Positions 35,108 to 44,778 of a stretch of 64,000 nt of DNA are shown piece after piece. Within the stretch, counting starts at the first letter, position 1, and each line of letters begins with the position of its first letter. The stretch covers positions 868,001 to 932,000 of the forward strand of contig NZ_CP107960.1 of NCBI RefSeq assembly GCF_036077095.1, written 5' to 3'. The notes beneath the pieces were generated by a model. The model was not told where the DNA came from and did not search any database. It worked only from the letters and a program-made list of their open reading frames with translations. A program made the position numbers and the translations under genes. Origin of the DNA: Streptomyces sp. NBC_00376 (lineage in GTDB: Bacteria > Actinomycetota > Actinomycetes > Streptomycetales > Streptomycetaceae).

Positions 35108-35534
35108 TCGCCTTCTCCTCACTTGGTTCGAAGAAAGCTATATCCGCACTCCTCGGCCGCGCCAAACCGCCCTTACCATGAAATACGCAGCCGACGAACT
35201 ACGAGGGGCTGGACGATCCAGGCGGGCACCGGCCAGCCCGCGAGCGCGACACCGCCGTGCGATTCACCCTCAGAGATCACCACTACGCGGTGCTATGACA
35301 CGCGCTGGCTGTGCGTCTCCGCACCAGGCCTGAATGTGACACCGCCGGGGCCCGCTCCGCATGGACCAAACGGTCGTACCACAGAGCGCGAACGACCATC
35401 CGGGGATCATTTGCGACACCATGACAGCCTCCCAGTCCGCGATCGTCTGTACCTCGTAAGCTCAGTAGCCCGTTCCATCATGGTGGCCGGCCGAACTGCC
35501 GAAGACCACGAAACCGGAAGCAGGCAGAGCCGCA
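35108..35534. other. Gap between xis remnant and gnd
   Basis: 427 bases. Lower GC than the flanks. I find no coding region with good codon use, no hairpin with a T-tract and no RNA gene. It presumably holds the xis promoter and the promoter of the replacement gnd, whose ATG has only a weak ribosome site. Confidence 0.5.
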
Positions 35535-36974
35535 ATGAGCAGCACAGCGCAGATCGGTGTCACGGGACTTGCCGTCATGGGACGCAATCTGGCCCGGAAT
35601 TTCGCACGCAACGGATACACCGTTGCTGTACACAACCGCACGGTGGCTCGCACCCACGAACTCGTCGAACGGTTTGGCAGTGAGGGTGATTTCATCGCGA
35701 CCGAGAGTGCCGAGGAATTCGTGGCAGCCCTGGAAAGACCACGACGTCTGGTCGTCATGGTGAAGGCCGGAGAGGCCACGGACGCAGTGATCGCGGAGTT
35801 CACGCCTCTCTTGGAGCCCGGCGATGTCATCATCGACGGAGGCAACGCGCACTTCGCAGACACGCGCCGCCGAGAGCGCGAGTTGCGCGAGCAGGGCATC
35901 CACTTCGTCGGCACCGGCGTCTCCGGCGGCGAAGAAGGCGCACTCAACGGACCGAGCATCATGCCAGGCGGCAGCAGAGAATCTTATGACTCGCTTGGGC
36001 CGATGCTGGAAAAGATCTCCGCGAAGGCCAAGGACGGCGCCCCGTGTGTCACGCACATCGGTCCTGACGGCGCCGGACACTTTGTAAAAATGACGCATAA
36101 TGGCATCGAGTACGCGGACATGCAGCTCATCGGCGAGGCCTACCAGCTGCTCCGCGACGTGGCCGGATACTCCCCCGCGCAGATCGCGGACATCTTCCGC
36201 GCCTGGAACACCGGGCGCCTGGACTCCTACCTCATCGAGATCACCGCAGAAGTGCTCTCACATGTCGATGCGGCGACCGGTAAGCCCTTCGTGGATGTTG
36301 TGCTCGACCAGGCGGAGCAGAAGGGCACCGGTCGTTGGACAGTACAGGTCGCCCTCGATCTGGGTGTTCCTGTCTCCGGCATCGCCGAGGCCGTCTTCGC
36401 CCGCTCCGTCTCCGGCCACGCCGCCCTCCGTGATGCCTCACGCCACCTCGCAGGACCGACCGCCCGCAAGCTCGGTGAGGACAAGGCGGCGGCATTCGCC
36501 GACCAGGTCGAGCAGGCACTGTATGCCTCGAAGATCGTCGCCTATACCCAGGGCTTCCACGAGATCGCGGCCGGCAGCGAGCAATACGATTGGGACATCA
36601 ACCTCGGGAAGGTCGCCGCGATCTGGCGCGGCGGATGCATCATCCGGGCCGCGTTTCTCGACAGGATCACCAGCGCCTACGAAACCCAGCCTCAGATGGC
36701 AAGCCTCCTCTCGGACAAGAGCTTCGCCGAGGAAATCGCCGCCGCACAGAACGACTGGCGCACCGTGATCGCCACCGCCACTGCCCAGGGCGTCCCCACC
36801 CCCGCCTTCGCCGCCACCCTCGCCTACTACGACTCCCTGCGCGCCGAGCGCCTCCCCGCCGCCCTCACTCAAGGCCAGCGCGACTACTTCGGCGCACACA
36901 CCTACCACCGCATCGACCGCAACGGCGCCTTCCACACCCTCTGGGGCGGCGACAAAACCGAAGTCGAAAGCTGA
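35535..36974 (+). CDS. gnd: Replacement 6-phosphogluconate dehydrogenase
   Basis: Complete decarboxylating 6-phosphogluconate dehydrogenase (479 aa), pentose phosphate pathway, NADP. Signatures: [67 protein letters not shown] with the catalytic Lys and Asn, and a C-terminal dimer tail. It stands just inside attL and restores the function lost by the split resident gene. Codons 36081-36101, matching the att core, are almost all A/T-ending (TTT, GTA, AAA, CAT, AAT), unlike the rest. This leaves 13 of 21 att bases and presumably protects the copy from the integrase. Confidence 0.95.
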   Translation: MSSTAQIGVTGLAVMGRNLARNFARNGYTVAVHNRTVARTHELVERFGSEGDFIATESAEEFVAALERPRRLVVMVKAGEATDAVIAEFTPLLEPGDVIIDGGNAHFADTRRRERELREQGIHFVGTGVSGGEEGALNGPSIMPGGSRESYDSLGPMLEKISAKAKDGAPCVTHIGPDGAGHFVKMTHNGIEYADMQLIGEAYQLLRDVAGYSPAQIADIFRAWNTGRLDSYLIEITAEVLSHVDAATGKPFVDVVLDQAEQKGTGRWTVQVALDLGVPVSGIAEAVFARSVSGHAALRDASRHLAGPTARKLGEDKAAAFADQVEQALYASKIVAYTQGFHEIAAGSEQYDWDINLGKVAAIWRGGCIIRAAFLDRITSAYETQPQMASLLSDKSFAEEIAAAQNDWRTVIATATAQGVPTPAFAATLAYYDSLRAERLPAALTQGQRDYFGAHTYHRIDRNGAFHTLWGGDKTEVES

Positions 36975-36977
36975 CCA

Positions 36978-37190
36978 ACACCCGCAAAGCTGACCGCAAG
37001 AAGCGCGGCTCACGAGGCGGCCGCCCACCGAAGTTCGACAAGATCGGTTACCGGGCTCGGCACGCGGTCGAGTGCGGCATCAACCGCCTCAAGCGCCACC
37101 GGGCCGTGGCCACGAGATACGACAAACTCGCGGTCCGCTATGAGGCCACCGTCCTTATCGCGGCCACCAACGACTGGCTGCGACCTGCGC
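36978..37190 (+). pseudogene. IS5-type transposase, C-terminal fragment
   Basis: Directly after gnd, about 68 codons encode the end of an IS5-family DDE transposase: [20 protein letters not shown] with the catalytic Glu region, [26 protein letters not shown]. No N-terminus, no inverted repeats. Remnant only. Confidence 0.8.
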
Positions 37191-37213
37191 TTTCGCCCAA
37201 GGTGCGGAGGCCT

Positions 37214-37561
37214 TCAGCGGTGGCCCAGCACGTTGACCACCCTTCCGCTGGGGTCGCGGACGAAGAACCGCCGCACGCCCCACTCCTCATCCTGCAAGGG
37301 GTGCACGATCTCCGCGCCGCTGTCCCGCATGACCGCATGAGCCGCATCCACGTCGTCCACCTCGACACTCATGTCGGGGGTGACGGGCGCGGTCTTGTCA
37401 CTGGTCATGACGCTGATCTGCGCTGCCGGGGCGGACGCGGAGGCGAGCGTCATGATCCAGCCGTGGTTCATGACCTCTTCGAAGCCCAGCAGGCCATAGA
37501 ACTCCCGGCTCTCCTGCGCGGCCTCCGACTGAATGTTGGGCACAACACGGCGAACGGCCAT
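37214..37561 (-). CDS. VOC-family (glyoxalase/bleomycin-resistance fold) protein
   Basis: 115-aa single-domain VOC protein. Beta-alpha-beta-beta-beta modules with [20 protein letters not shown] and [20 protein letters not shown]. The latter has the usual Asp-Pro-x-Gly. Members bind metal-dependent ligands, antibiotics or aldehydes. No specific role can be given. GGAG 7 bases before the ATG. Lies between two transposase fragments. Confidence 0.82.
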   Translation of the reverse strand: MAVRRVVPNIQSEAAQESREFYGLLGFEEVMNHGWIMTLASASAPAAQISVMTSDKTAPVTPDMSVEVDDVDAAHAVMRDSGAEIVHPLQDEEWGVRRFFVRDPSGRVVNVLGHR

Positions 37562-37771
37562 CGACGACTCCAAGTGAGAACAAACGTGTCTCTGTGTCTC
37601 CCCAGAAGTACTACGCCACGTCCGCCGCCGCACACACTTTCGCAACACGCTTGAGACGCGGTGCTCCTCGGTCGAACGCATCACGAGCTGATGGCAGAAC
37701 CGGAGTTGGCGTGGTGGCATCGCAGCTGCTGACCGCGCACCCATGCCGCCCACTGATTCGTTGGCTCTCGT

Positions 37772-37890
37772 ATGACTGGTCGGGGAGATCTGACAGAGGC
37801 GGAGTGGCGACGTCTGGAGCCGCTTCTGCCGACAGACAACAACCGCTGCGGGCGATGGCGCGACCACCGTCCTCTTCTGCGTCAGCGGGG
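37772..37890 (+). pseudogene. IS5-type transposase, N-terminal fragment
   Basis: Starts MTGRGDLTEAEWRRLEPLLP and GRWRDHR, the N-terminal domain of IS5-group transposases. A frameshift follows (the next frame gives VLFCVSGGV), then unrelated sequence. Possibly the other end of the element whose C-terminus is at 36978, split by the VOC gene. Confidence 0.75.
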
Positions 37891-38204
37891 GAGTAGGCGT
37901 CCAGAAACCGGTAGAGCGGTACCTCTCAGTCCTCCAGCGGCGGTGTCCGGGCCTCACGGCAACGGCCTGAAAACCTCTGCACCCACGTGCTCGATGTCCA
38001 GAACCGGCCGGGCCTCGACGAACTTTCCGTGGCGAGCCGTGTCTGTCCCACGTCCAGTAGGTAAGGATGGCGCCCTTCAGGGGCGGGCGAGCCCGCCGGT
38101 CCGGGCGGAACCCGTCCGCAGTGCCGATCGTCGTCGCGGATGTCGGTGTCCGGGGCCGCCCAAGGCCGACAGCGCAATGGGCATGACCTGCGGAATACGC
38201 GGTC
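37891..38204. other. Gap before the cobalamin riboswitch
   Basis: About 310 bases of degraded IS-like sequence and the presumed promoter of the cobalamin operon. No coding region convinced me. Confidence 0.5.
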
Positions 38205-38345
38205 TGACAGAATGAGCTCCGAAAACTCAGGCGACGCGCGTCAGGAAACCGGTGTGAATCCGGTACGGTCCCGCCACTGTGACCGGGCTGCAACAGCCCG
38301 GAAGCCAGATACTGACCGCGCCGCCTTCTCGTACGACCCAGGGGA
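38205..38345 (+). promoter_or_regulatory. Cobalamin riboswitch
   Basis: The conserved AdoCbl core is readable: AAACCGGTGTGAATCCGG followed by ACGGTCCCGCCACTGT, then a GC stem and the B12-box-like GGAAGCCAGATACTGACCG. It ends about 30 bases before the btuF-like ATG. GGGGA and TCCCC in the last part can pair just before the ribosome site (GGAAAGG), which would allow translational shut-off when cobalamin is bound. Confidence 0.93.
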
Positions 38346-38373
38346 CGAGGACATCCCCCGGAAAGGCTCGGTC

Positions 38374-39354
38374 ATGCCCCCGATACGCCGTGTACCCCTC
38401 GCGCTCATACCCCTGCTTCTGCTGCCTCTCACCGGCTGCGGCACCGGCGGCGAAGCCAAGGCAGAGGCCGCACCGGTCGCCGACGGTTTCCCCTACACCG
38501 TCACCAATTGCGGTACGAAGACGACCTTCGACGCCCCGCCGAAGCGGGTCGTCACCATGAACCAGCACGTCACCGAGATCATGCTGGCCCTCGGGCTCCA
38601 GGACCGGCTGGCCGGGACCGCCTACCTGGACGACAGCATCCTGCCGGAGTACCGGTCCGCGTACGACAAGACCAAGGTGCTCGCGAAGGAGTACCCCTCC
38701 AAGGAGGTGCTGCTCGGCGCCAACCCCGACTTCGTCTACGGCGGGTACAGCAGCGCCTTCGACAAGACCAAGGGCCAGGACCGGGCGGGTCTCCAGAAGG
38801 ACGGCATCAACACCCGGCTGAACATCGAGAACTGCACCAAGGGCAAGGTCGGCATCGACCAGCTCGCCACCGAGATCACCGAAGTCGCCAGGACCTTCGG
38901 CGTACCGGAGCGCGGCAAGAAGCTGATCGCCGAGGAACGACAGAAGATCACGACGGTCGAAACAGAACTCAAGGGCTCCGCACATCCCTCGGTGTTCGTG
39001 TACGACTCCGGCGACAGCTCCGCGTTCACGGCGGGCGGCAAGGGCATCGGCAATGAGATCGTCCGGCTCGCCGGGGGCCGGAACGTCTTCGCGGACCTCG
39101 ACGCCACCTTCGGCGACGTGTCCTGGGAGCAGGTCATCAAGCGCAAGCCCGAGGTGGCCGTGATCTACGACTACGGAGGCACCACGGTCGAGGCCAAGAA
39201 GAAGCGGCTGCTGAACGACCCGGCACTCGCGGACGTGCCGGCGATCAAGAACAAGAAGTTCGCGGTACTCCCGCTGTCCTCGGCCGTGCTCGGTGTCCGG
39301 GTCGCCGACGCCGTACAGGACCTGGCCGGGCAGCTGCACCCCGGCACTCCGTGA
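38374..39354 (+). CDS. btuF: Cobalamin-binding lipoprotein (BtuF-like)
   Basis: 326-aa periplasmic-binding-type lipoprotein: lipobox LPLTGCGTG, then FDAPPKRVVTMNQHVTEIML and LGANPDFVYGGY, SGDSSAFTAGGKGIGNEIV typical of class III binding proteins for corrinoids and siderophores. Control by a cobalamin riboswitch points to a corrinoid ligand. ATG at 38374 follows GGAAAGG. Overlaps the permease start (GTGA). Confidence 0.88.
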   Translation: MPPIRRVPLALIPLLLLPLTGCGTGGEAKAEAAPVADGFPYTVTNCGTKTTFDAPPKRVVTMNQHVTEIMLALGLQDRLAGTAYLDDSILPEYRSAYDKTKVLAKEYPSKEVLLGANPDFVYGGYSSAFDKTKGQDRAGLQKDGINTRLNIENCTKGKVGIDQLATEITEVARTFGVPERGKKLIAEERQKITTVETELKGSAHPSVFVYDSGDSSAFTAGGKGIGNEIVRLAGGRNVFADLDATFGDVSWEQVIKRKPEVAVIYDYGGTTVEAKKKRLLNDPALADVPAIKNKKFAVLPLSSAVLGVRVADAVQDLAGQLHPGTP

Positions 39355-40406
39355 GCGCGGGGTCCGCCCGCCCCGGCCCGAAGTCCGTCCTCCGCTCGAC
39401 CCCCGTCGTGATCGGCGCCCTCACGGTGCTGCTGCTCGCGGCGGCGGTGGCCGGTCTGGTGCTCGGCCCGGTACGGATTCCGCCGGGCGAGGTATTGAGT
39501 ACGGTCCTGGGCGGTGAACGCTCCGGTGCGTTCCCGACGATCGTGTGGGAGGTACGGCTGCCCAGGGTGCTGCTCGGGGCCGTCGTCGGTGCCGGTCTGG
39601 CGCTGTCGGGCGCGGTGCTCCAGGCGTTGGTGCGCAACCCGTTGGCCGATCCGTTTCTGCTGGGCGCCTCGTCCGGGGCGTCGGCGGGCGCCGCCGTGGT
39701 GGTCGTGCTGGGGGTCGGCGCCGGGGTGGCCACCGACGTGGCACTGCCCCTCGCAGCGTTCGCCGGATCCATGACCGCGCTGGTCGCCGTCTACGCGATG
39801 GCCCGGCGCGGCGGCACCATGACGACGGGCCGGCTGATCCTGGCCGGGGTGGCGATCCAGTACGTGCTGTCCGCTTTCACCAGCCTGATCCTGGTGCTGT
39901 CCTCCCGGGCCGAGCATGTGCGGGAGATCATGTTCTGGACCCTGGGCGGCCTGGGCGGCGCCCGATGGGACCAACTGGCCCTGCCCGCAGTGGTCCTGTG
40001 CATCGGGGCCGTGCTCCTGATCAGCCTGGCCCGTCCGCTGGATCTGCTGCTTACCGGGGAGGAAGGGGCCCGCAGCCTCGGCCTGGACCCCGGCCGTTTC
40101 CGGGGCGGGGTCTTCGTGCTGGTGTCGCTGATCATCGGGGTGCTGGTCGCCTACAGCGGGGCAATCGGCTTCGTCGGCCTGATGGTCCCGCATGCCGCTC
40201 GGTTGATCGTCGGCGCGTCTCACCGCAGGCTGCTGCCGGTGACCGCGCTCGGCGGGGCGGTCTTCCTGCTGCTGGCCGATCTGCTGGCGCGGACGGTGGC
40301 GGCTCCCCGGGAGATCCCCGCCGGGGTGGTCACCGCCCTGGTGGGCGGCCCGTTCTTCCTCTGGCTGCTGCGCCGCTCCAGCCGTACCGAAGGGATCACC
40401 GGATGA
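39351..40406 (+). CDS. btuC: Cobalamin ABC permease (BtuC-like)
   Basis: FecCD/BtuC-family permease of 351 aa, ten helices. LSGAVLQALVRNPLADPFLL and YSGAIGFVGLMVPHAAR (ATPase contact). GTG start overlaps the btuF stop, and the stop overlaps the ATPase start (ATGA). Presumably a homodimeric channel for corrinoids. Confidence 0.9.
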   Translation: MSAGSARPGPKSVLRSTPVVIGALTVLLLAAAVAGLVLGPVRIPPGEVLSTVLGGERSGAFPTIVWEVRLPRVLLGAVVGAGLALSGAVLQALVRNPLADPFLLGASSGASAGAAVVVVLGVGAGVATDVALPLAAFAGSMTALVAVYAMARRGGTMTTGRLILAGVAIQYVLSAFTSLILVLSSRAEHVREIMFWTLGGLGGARWDQLALPAVVLCIGAVLLISLARPLDLLLTGEEGARSLGLDPGRFRGGVFVLVSLIIGVLVAYSGAIGFVGLMVPHAARLIVGASHRRLLPVTALGGAVFLLLADLLARTVAAPREIPAGVVTALVGGPFFLWLLRRSSRTEGITG

Positions 40407-41191
40407 GCCCGGCATCGTCCCCGACGGCGCTCGCCGCCGACGGGATCGGCTACAAGGTGGCCGGCCGTACCCTGCTCGACGCGGTCACGCTGGACGCCGC
40501 CCCCGGCGAGACCGTCGGCCTGGTCGGGCCGAACGGCAGCGGCAAGACCACCTTCCTGCGCTGTGTGTACGGCGCCCTGCGACCCGCAACGGGTCGGGTC
40601 CTGCTGGACGGAGCGGACGCCGCAACCCTCGGTGTGAAGGAACGGGCCCGCCGCGTCGCCGTCGTACCGCAGGACAGCCCCGGCACCTTCGGCCTGACCG
40701 TGCGCCAGATCGTGGCGATGGGCCGAAGCCCGCACAAACGGTTCTGGGAGCAGGACGACGCCGACGACGCCCGCCGCATAGACCAGTCGCTCCAGCGCGT
40801 CGGCGCGGCGCCCCTGGCCGACCGACGGTTCGAAGAACTGTCCGGCGGGGAACGGCAACGGGCCCTGATCGCCCGCGCCCTGGTCCAGGAACCGGGGCTG
40901 CTGGCGCTCGACGAACCCACGAACCATCTGGACATCCGCTATCAGCTGGAGATCCTCGGCCTGGTGAGGACCCTGGGCACCACCAATCTGCTGGTGCTGC
41001 ACGACCTCAACCTGGCTGCCTCCTACTGTGACCGGCTGTTCGTCCTCAGCGCCGGACGGCTGGTGGCGTCCGGTTCCCCGCACGCGGTACTGACGGAAGA
41101 GCTGCTGGCCGAGGTCTACGGGATACGCTCCCGGATCGGCGTCCACCCGGTCACCGGCTCCCCCAACGTCGTCTACCTCCCGCTGTCATGA
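40403..41191 (+). CDS. btuD: Cobalamin ABC ATPase (BtuD-like)
   Basis: 262-aa ATP-binding subunit: Walker A GPNGSGKTT, Q-loop VVPQDSP, signature ELSGGERQRALIARAL, Walker B LLALDEPTNHLD, H-loop VLHDLNLA. Belongs to the FepC/BtuD branch. ATGA overlaps at both ends indicate strict coupling within the riboswitch operon. Confidence 0.92.
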   Translation: MSPASSPTALAADGIGYKVAGRTLLDAVTLDAAPGETVGLVGPNGSGKTTFLRCVYGALRPATGRVLLDGADAATLGVKERARRVAVVPQDSPGTFGLTVRQIVAMGRSPHKRFWEQDDADDARRIDQSLQRVGAAPLADRRFEELSGGERQRALIARALVQEPGLLALDEPTNHLDIRYQLEILGLVRTLGTTNLLVLHDLNLAASYCDRLFVLSAGRLVASGSPHAVLTEELLAEVYGIRSRIGVHPVTGSPNVVYLPLS

Positions 41192-41949
41192 GTGACGACA
41201 CTTCCTCCGTCTGGACGCCCTTGCCACACGGACCACGCTGGCAGGTCACCGAAGGCGAACCGCCCGCGAGCGAAGCCGGGCGGTGGCTGGCAGCCGACCG
41301 ACTGGCCGATCCGGCGGGCGAGGAGCTGTCCACGCTGCTGGAGCGTGAACGCACAGGCAGCGGCCACCGCACCGGCCATGCGACCGCCCTGACCCTGATG
41401 GCGGTGTACGCGGGCTGGGTCACTGCCGCCGCCGTGCTCCATTGGGCGCTGTACGACGAGGTCCCGGACATGCGGTCCGGCAACGTCCTGGTGCTCCCCG
41501 CCGCGCACGGGATCGGCGGAGTCCGGGTGCGCAGTGCCCGGCTGTTGGCGCCCCGGGCCGGGGAGGGCTCCGTACGGCTGCTGCACCGCACCGTGCTCGA
41601 CGGGCATCTGCTGCCCATCGCCGATGCGTTGCACCGTCGTACCCGCGCCGGAGCCAGGCAGTTGAGTGGAGGGATCGCCCATGGCTGCGCCACGGCGCTG
41701 TGCGCGTACGGCGACCAGGTGGATCTGCTGGCTGCCCGCTGGTGGCAGTTCGTGGACACCGCCCCCGGCGGACTCGCGACGCTGGGCGAGGTCGCAAGGG
41801 TCCGGCGAGCGCCGGACGGCCCGGAGCGGCTGGTCTATCTGCGCAACACCTGCTGTCTGTACTACACGAGCGCGGAGGCGGTGCGCTGTGCGAGCTGCTG
41901 TCTGACAAGCCGCGAGGAGCGGCTACGCGCGTACGCGAGGCCGAAGTAG
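41188..41949 (+). CDS. FhuF-like (2Fe-2S) protein in cobalamin operon
   Basis: 253-aa protein ending in NTCCLYYTSAEAVRCASC, the CC-x10-C-x2-C iron-sulfur motif of FhuF ferric-siderophore reductases. An aromatic helical core with RQLSGGIAHGCATALCAYG precedes it. ATGA overlap ties it to the riboswitch operon, so it may reduce the cobalt of an imported corrinoid, or it may be a siderophore reductase captured by this operon. It is a distant paralogue of the protein at 19711. Confidence 0.8.
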   Translation: MSDDTSSVWTPLPHGPRWQVTEGEPPASEAGRWLAADRLADPAGEELSTLLERERTGSGHRTGHATALTLMAVYAGWVTAAAVLHWALYDEVPDMRSGNVLVLPAAHGIGGVRVRSARLLAPRAGEGSVRLLHRTVLDGHLLPIADALHRRTRAGARQLSGGIAHGCATALCAYGDQVDLLAARWWQFVDTAPGGLATLGEVARVRRAPDGPERLVYLRNTCCLYYTSAEAVRCASCCLTSREERLRAYARPK

Positions 41950-42349
41950 CACCAGCGGTTCCGGGGTCCAGGCGCCGGTTCCAGCGAAAACGGCGCCCAG
42001 TCCCGGCAGACGGCCTCGGCCTTGAGCCGTTCGGTGAGCCGGGCGGCACGATCCTGTCGAAGGAGGAGCCCAGGACCCTCAGGAAACGGGACGGCGCCTC
42101 CACGAGGCTGCCGCCGAAAGGTGCGAGAGAACCCGGGGCAAGAGCGTACGGATCGCCGCGCAGGAGTACGTGGTTCGCACAGCTCACGGCAACAACCTGT
42201 GGACGGAGCACGCTGTCCGCCCACCAACTGCCGATTCCGGCACCGAGAACGTTTTCGGCCAGGGTGGCGAGTCCTGCTGTCCTGGCAGGAAACCACCCGG
42301 CGAGTGCGGAGAGGCTGTTCGGCTGGACCTGGATCATGAGAGGCACCAT
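41945..42349 (-). pseudogene. GNAT-like acetyltransferase remnant
   Basis: Minus-strand sequence from ATG 42349 reads like the N-terminal domain of a streptomycete acetyltransferase (GIGSWWADSVLRPQVVAVSC, HVLLRGDPYALAPG, APSRFLRVLGSSFDRIVP). At about 42040 it jumps to what looks like the last residues (FSLEPAPGPRNRWCYFGLAY) in another frame. The middle, with the acetyl-CoA site, is deleted. Confidence 0.6.
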
Positions 42350-42868
42350 CTGATTCGGGTGCGGGGCGGCCCTGATCGGATCTCCTCGCGGCGGATTCAG
42401 CGTCGAGCGGCCTTATGCCCCGGACAGCACGTGCTTTCTGCGCATCCCGTACGCCGGTCCGACTCGCATACCGGGTGCCGGACCCCTTCGGCGGGACCGG
42501 GGTACTCGGCACGCCGCCCCGGGGCACGCAACTACGCTGTTCCCGCCCCTACCGGCCCGGACGTCCCCGTTGGCGGCCCCTTGATCCCTCACGTCCGGTC
42601 CTTGACGCACAATTGACGACGGCCATCCCTGCACCCCCTTCGGACGCGAGTCCCTCATACAGGGATCCATGCCCGAACAGCAGGTCGTCGAGTTCGTTCC
42701 TGCCGCTGACCAGCGGCGAAGCGTTGTACCACCGCGAAAGGCTCAGGGCTGGTCCAGTCCGATCGGGGCGTCCACCAGCACCCGCGTCATCAAGGCCGCA
42801 TCAAAGCCGGACGGAAATCGGACACGGGAGCGTCCGTCCCGGTTACACCTGAGGTGGAGGTGGGGCTC
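42350..42868. other. Gap without a recognisable gene
   Basis: About 520 bases. Open frames such as the one from 42669 have no homology I recognise and atypical composition. It should contain the promoter of the DUF4118 gene. I see no repeat or terminator. Confidence 0.5.
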
Positions 42869-43615
42869 ATGCTCAAGTACCTCACCAGAGGCCAGGTGGC
42901 GGTCGGGGCCGCCCTCGCGCTGCCGCCGGCCGTGTGCGCGGTGCTGGTGCCCTTCCGGGCCGACATGTCCGACACCAACACGGTCCTGGTACTCGTCGTC
43001 GCCGTGGTTGCCGTGGCCGCCCTGGGAAATCGCCTGGCCGGTGCGCTCACAGCCCTGTCCGCAGCAGTGTGGTTCGACTTCTTCATCACCCGCCCCTACG
43101 GACAATTCACCATCGCCGACCCCGCCGACGTCATCACTGCCGTGCTGTTCCTCGTCGTCGGCATCGTCATCTCCCAGCTGGCGGCCCGGTCCCGGGAACT
43201 GAAGGTGATCGCCCTCACCGACGACGACTATCTGGCGCAGATCCACCACGCTGCCCGGCTGGCCGAGACGAGCACCGACCCGCACACCGTGATCGACCAT
43301 GTGGGCCGGCAGCTCGTGGGGCTGCTCGGGCTGAGCGGCTGCCGCTTCGAATACGGCACCCTCATAGGACGCCCGCCTCGCCTGGAGGAGGACGGCACCA
43401 TCGCCTGGGGCGACCGGTGCTGGGATGCGGACCGCGACGGCCTGCCCCGCGAGGAGCTGGAACTGCGGGTCTTCCACAACGGACACTTCTACGGCCGGTT
43501 CATGCTGCAGCCCAGGCCCGGAGCGGCGCCCCCGCTCGCCGCGCGCCTGGTCGCCGTGACCCTGGCCAACCAGGTCGGGGCAGAGCTCGACGCGACCGGT
43601 CGCGCCCACGCCTGA
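42869..43615 (+). CDS. DUF4118/GAF membrane protein, KdpD-like sensor domain
   Basis: 248-aa protein: four closely packed membrane helices of the DUF4118 type (LVVAVVAVAALGNRLAG, FDFFITRPYGQFTI as in KdpD), then a GAF-like cytosolic domain (DPHTVIDHVGRQLVGLLGL). It equals the middle of KdpD without kinase or Usp domains. ATG 42869 has GGAGG 8 bases upstream. Its closeness to the kdp operon suggests a potassium- or osmosensing accessory. Function not known. Confidence 0.75.
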   Translation: MLKYLTRGQVAVGAALALPPAVCAVLVPFRADMSDTNTVLVLVVAVVAVAALGNRLAGALTALSAAVWFDFFITRPYGQFTIADPADVITAVLFLVVGIVISQLAARSRELKVIALTDDDYLAQIHHAARLAETSTDPHTVIDHVGRQLVGLLGLSGCRFEYGTLIGRPPRLEEDGTIAWGDRCWDADRDGLPREELELRVFHNGHFYGRFMLQPRPGAAPPLAARLVAVTLANQVGAELDATGRAHA

Positions 43616-43637
43616 CGGCGCGCAGCCCCGCGGGCCG

Positions 43638-44063
43638 TCACCGACTCGCGATCGCGACGAGAAGCAGTGCGACCGAGAGCAGCACGAAGAGGACACCCCC
43701 GGCGATGAAGGCGCGTTCAAGGCCCGAGCGGTCCCAGCCGTGGACCACGACGTTCCGCGGGTCGGCCGGATCGTAGGAGACAAGCACGTTGTCACCATGA
43801 TTGAGCGGGTGCCGCCGGGTGGCGGGAACGGGAGAGACGACTTCCATCACCCTGTCGTCCTCCGTCACGAACTGGAGGAGCGGCTGCGGTGGGGCCGACT
43901 CCTCATGAGCCGCTCCCGGGCGTCGCTTGACCAGCGCCTGGACACGCACGCCGGTCTCTCTCACCCGCCGTGCCTGGTGCAGGCCATAGGCCCCCGCGAG
44001 GACGGCGAGCATCCCGCCGAACGCGGTGATCCCCGCAAGTACGGCCATGGCTCCCACGTCCAC
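43638..44063 (-). CDS. DUF3592-like membrane protein
   Basis: 141-aa protein with a helix at each end and an exposed beta domain between (VQALVKRRPG, LVSYDPADPRNVVVHGW), the layout of DUF3592 proteins. Role unknown. GTG 44063 chosen because GAGGGG lies 6 bases upstream. ATG 44048 is the alternative. Directly downstream of kdpC, 50 bases away on the same strand. Confidence 0.7.
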   Translation of the reverse strand: MDVGAMAVLAGITAFGGMLAVLAGAYGLHQARRVRETGVRVQALVKRRPGAAHEESAPPQPLLQFVTEDDRVMEVVSPVPATRRHPLNHGDNVLVSYDPADPRNVVVHGWDRSGLERAFIAGGVLFVLLSVALLLVAIASR

Positions 44064-44113
44064 GTCACGCCCCTCGCCTCGGCCGCCCTCACATCGGCAC
44101 CCCCACATTCTGG

Positions 44114-44743
44114 TCACGCCAGCCTGGTCAGATCGTGGTTGAGCTCGACGACATTGACGCGTTCCTGACCCAGAAAACCGAGAACACGACCCTGGACGTG
44201 TCGGGCGACCAGTTTCCGGACCTTGTTGGGCGCCAGGTGGCGGGCCTTCGCGACGCGGTTCACCTGTTCGTAGGCGTACGCCGGGGAGATCGCCGGGTCG
44301 AGTCCCGAGCCGCTGGCGGTGACGGCGTCCACCGGGACGGACTCGGGACGGGCGCCGTCGAAGGCGGCGACGGCGGCGCGGCGTTCCCTGACGGTCCTGA
44401 TCAGGTCGGTGTTGTTCGGGCCCAGATTGGAAGCACCGGAGGCCGTGGGATCGTAGCCGCCGGCGGACGGGCGGGGCTGGAACCACTTGGGGTCGGGGCG
44501 CAGTGTCTCTGTCTCGTCCTGGGGATTCTTCTTGGGCAGGGAGAAGTTCTGGCCGATCAGGCTGGAGGCCACCGGCGTGCCGTTCGTCTTCAGCAGGGAG
44601 CCGTTGGCCTGGTGGGAGAGCGCGGCCTGGGAGATGCCGGCGACGAGCAGCGGATAGGCGATGCCGGTGATCACGGTGAAGGCCAGCAGTATCCGCAGGG
44701 CGGTCAGATGGTGCCGGAGTGCCGGGGGAAGGTGGGTGCGCAC
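44114..44743 (-). CDS. kdpC: Potassium-transporting ATPase subunit C
   Basis: KdpC (209 aa): one N-terminal membrane helix (ILLAFTVITGIAYPLLVAGI), then a periplasmic domain with PKWFQPRPSAGGYDPTASGASNLGP and the C-terminal VNVVELNHDL. It stabilises the KdpA-KdpB complex. Last of the pump genes, 35 bases behind kdpB. Confidence 0.95.
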   Translation of the reverse strand: MRTHLPPALRHHLTALRILLAFTVITGIAYPLLVAGISQAALSHQANGSLLKTNGTPVASSLIGQNFSLPKKNPQDETETLRPDPKWFQPRPSAGGYDPTASGASNLGPNNTDLIRTVRERRAAVAAFDGARPESVPVDAVTASGSGLDPAISPAYAYEQVNRVAKARHLAPNKVRKLVARHVQGRVLGFLGQERVNVVELNHDLTRLA

Positions 44744-44778
44744 CCTGGGATCGCCTTCTTCTCTCGTCGGGCCGTCTG

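Noticed and set aside
42669..43202. Open frame from 42669 running into the DUF4118 gene
   Set aside because: Overlaps a better-supported gene in another frame and has no family resemblance; shadow frame.
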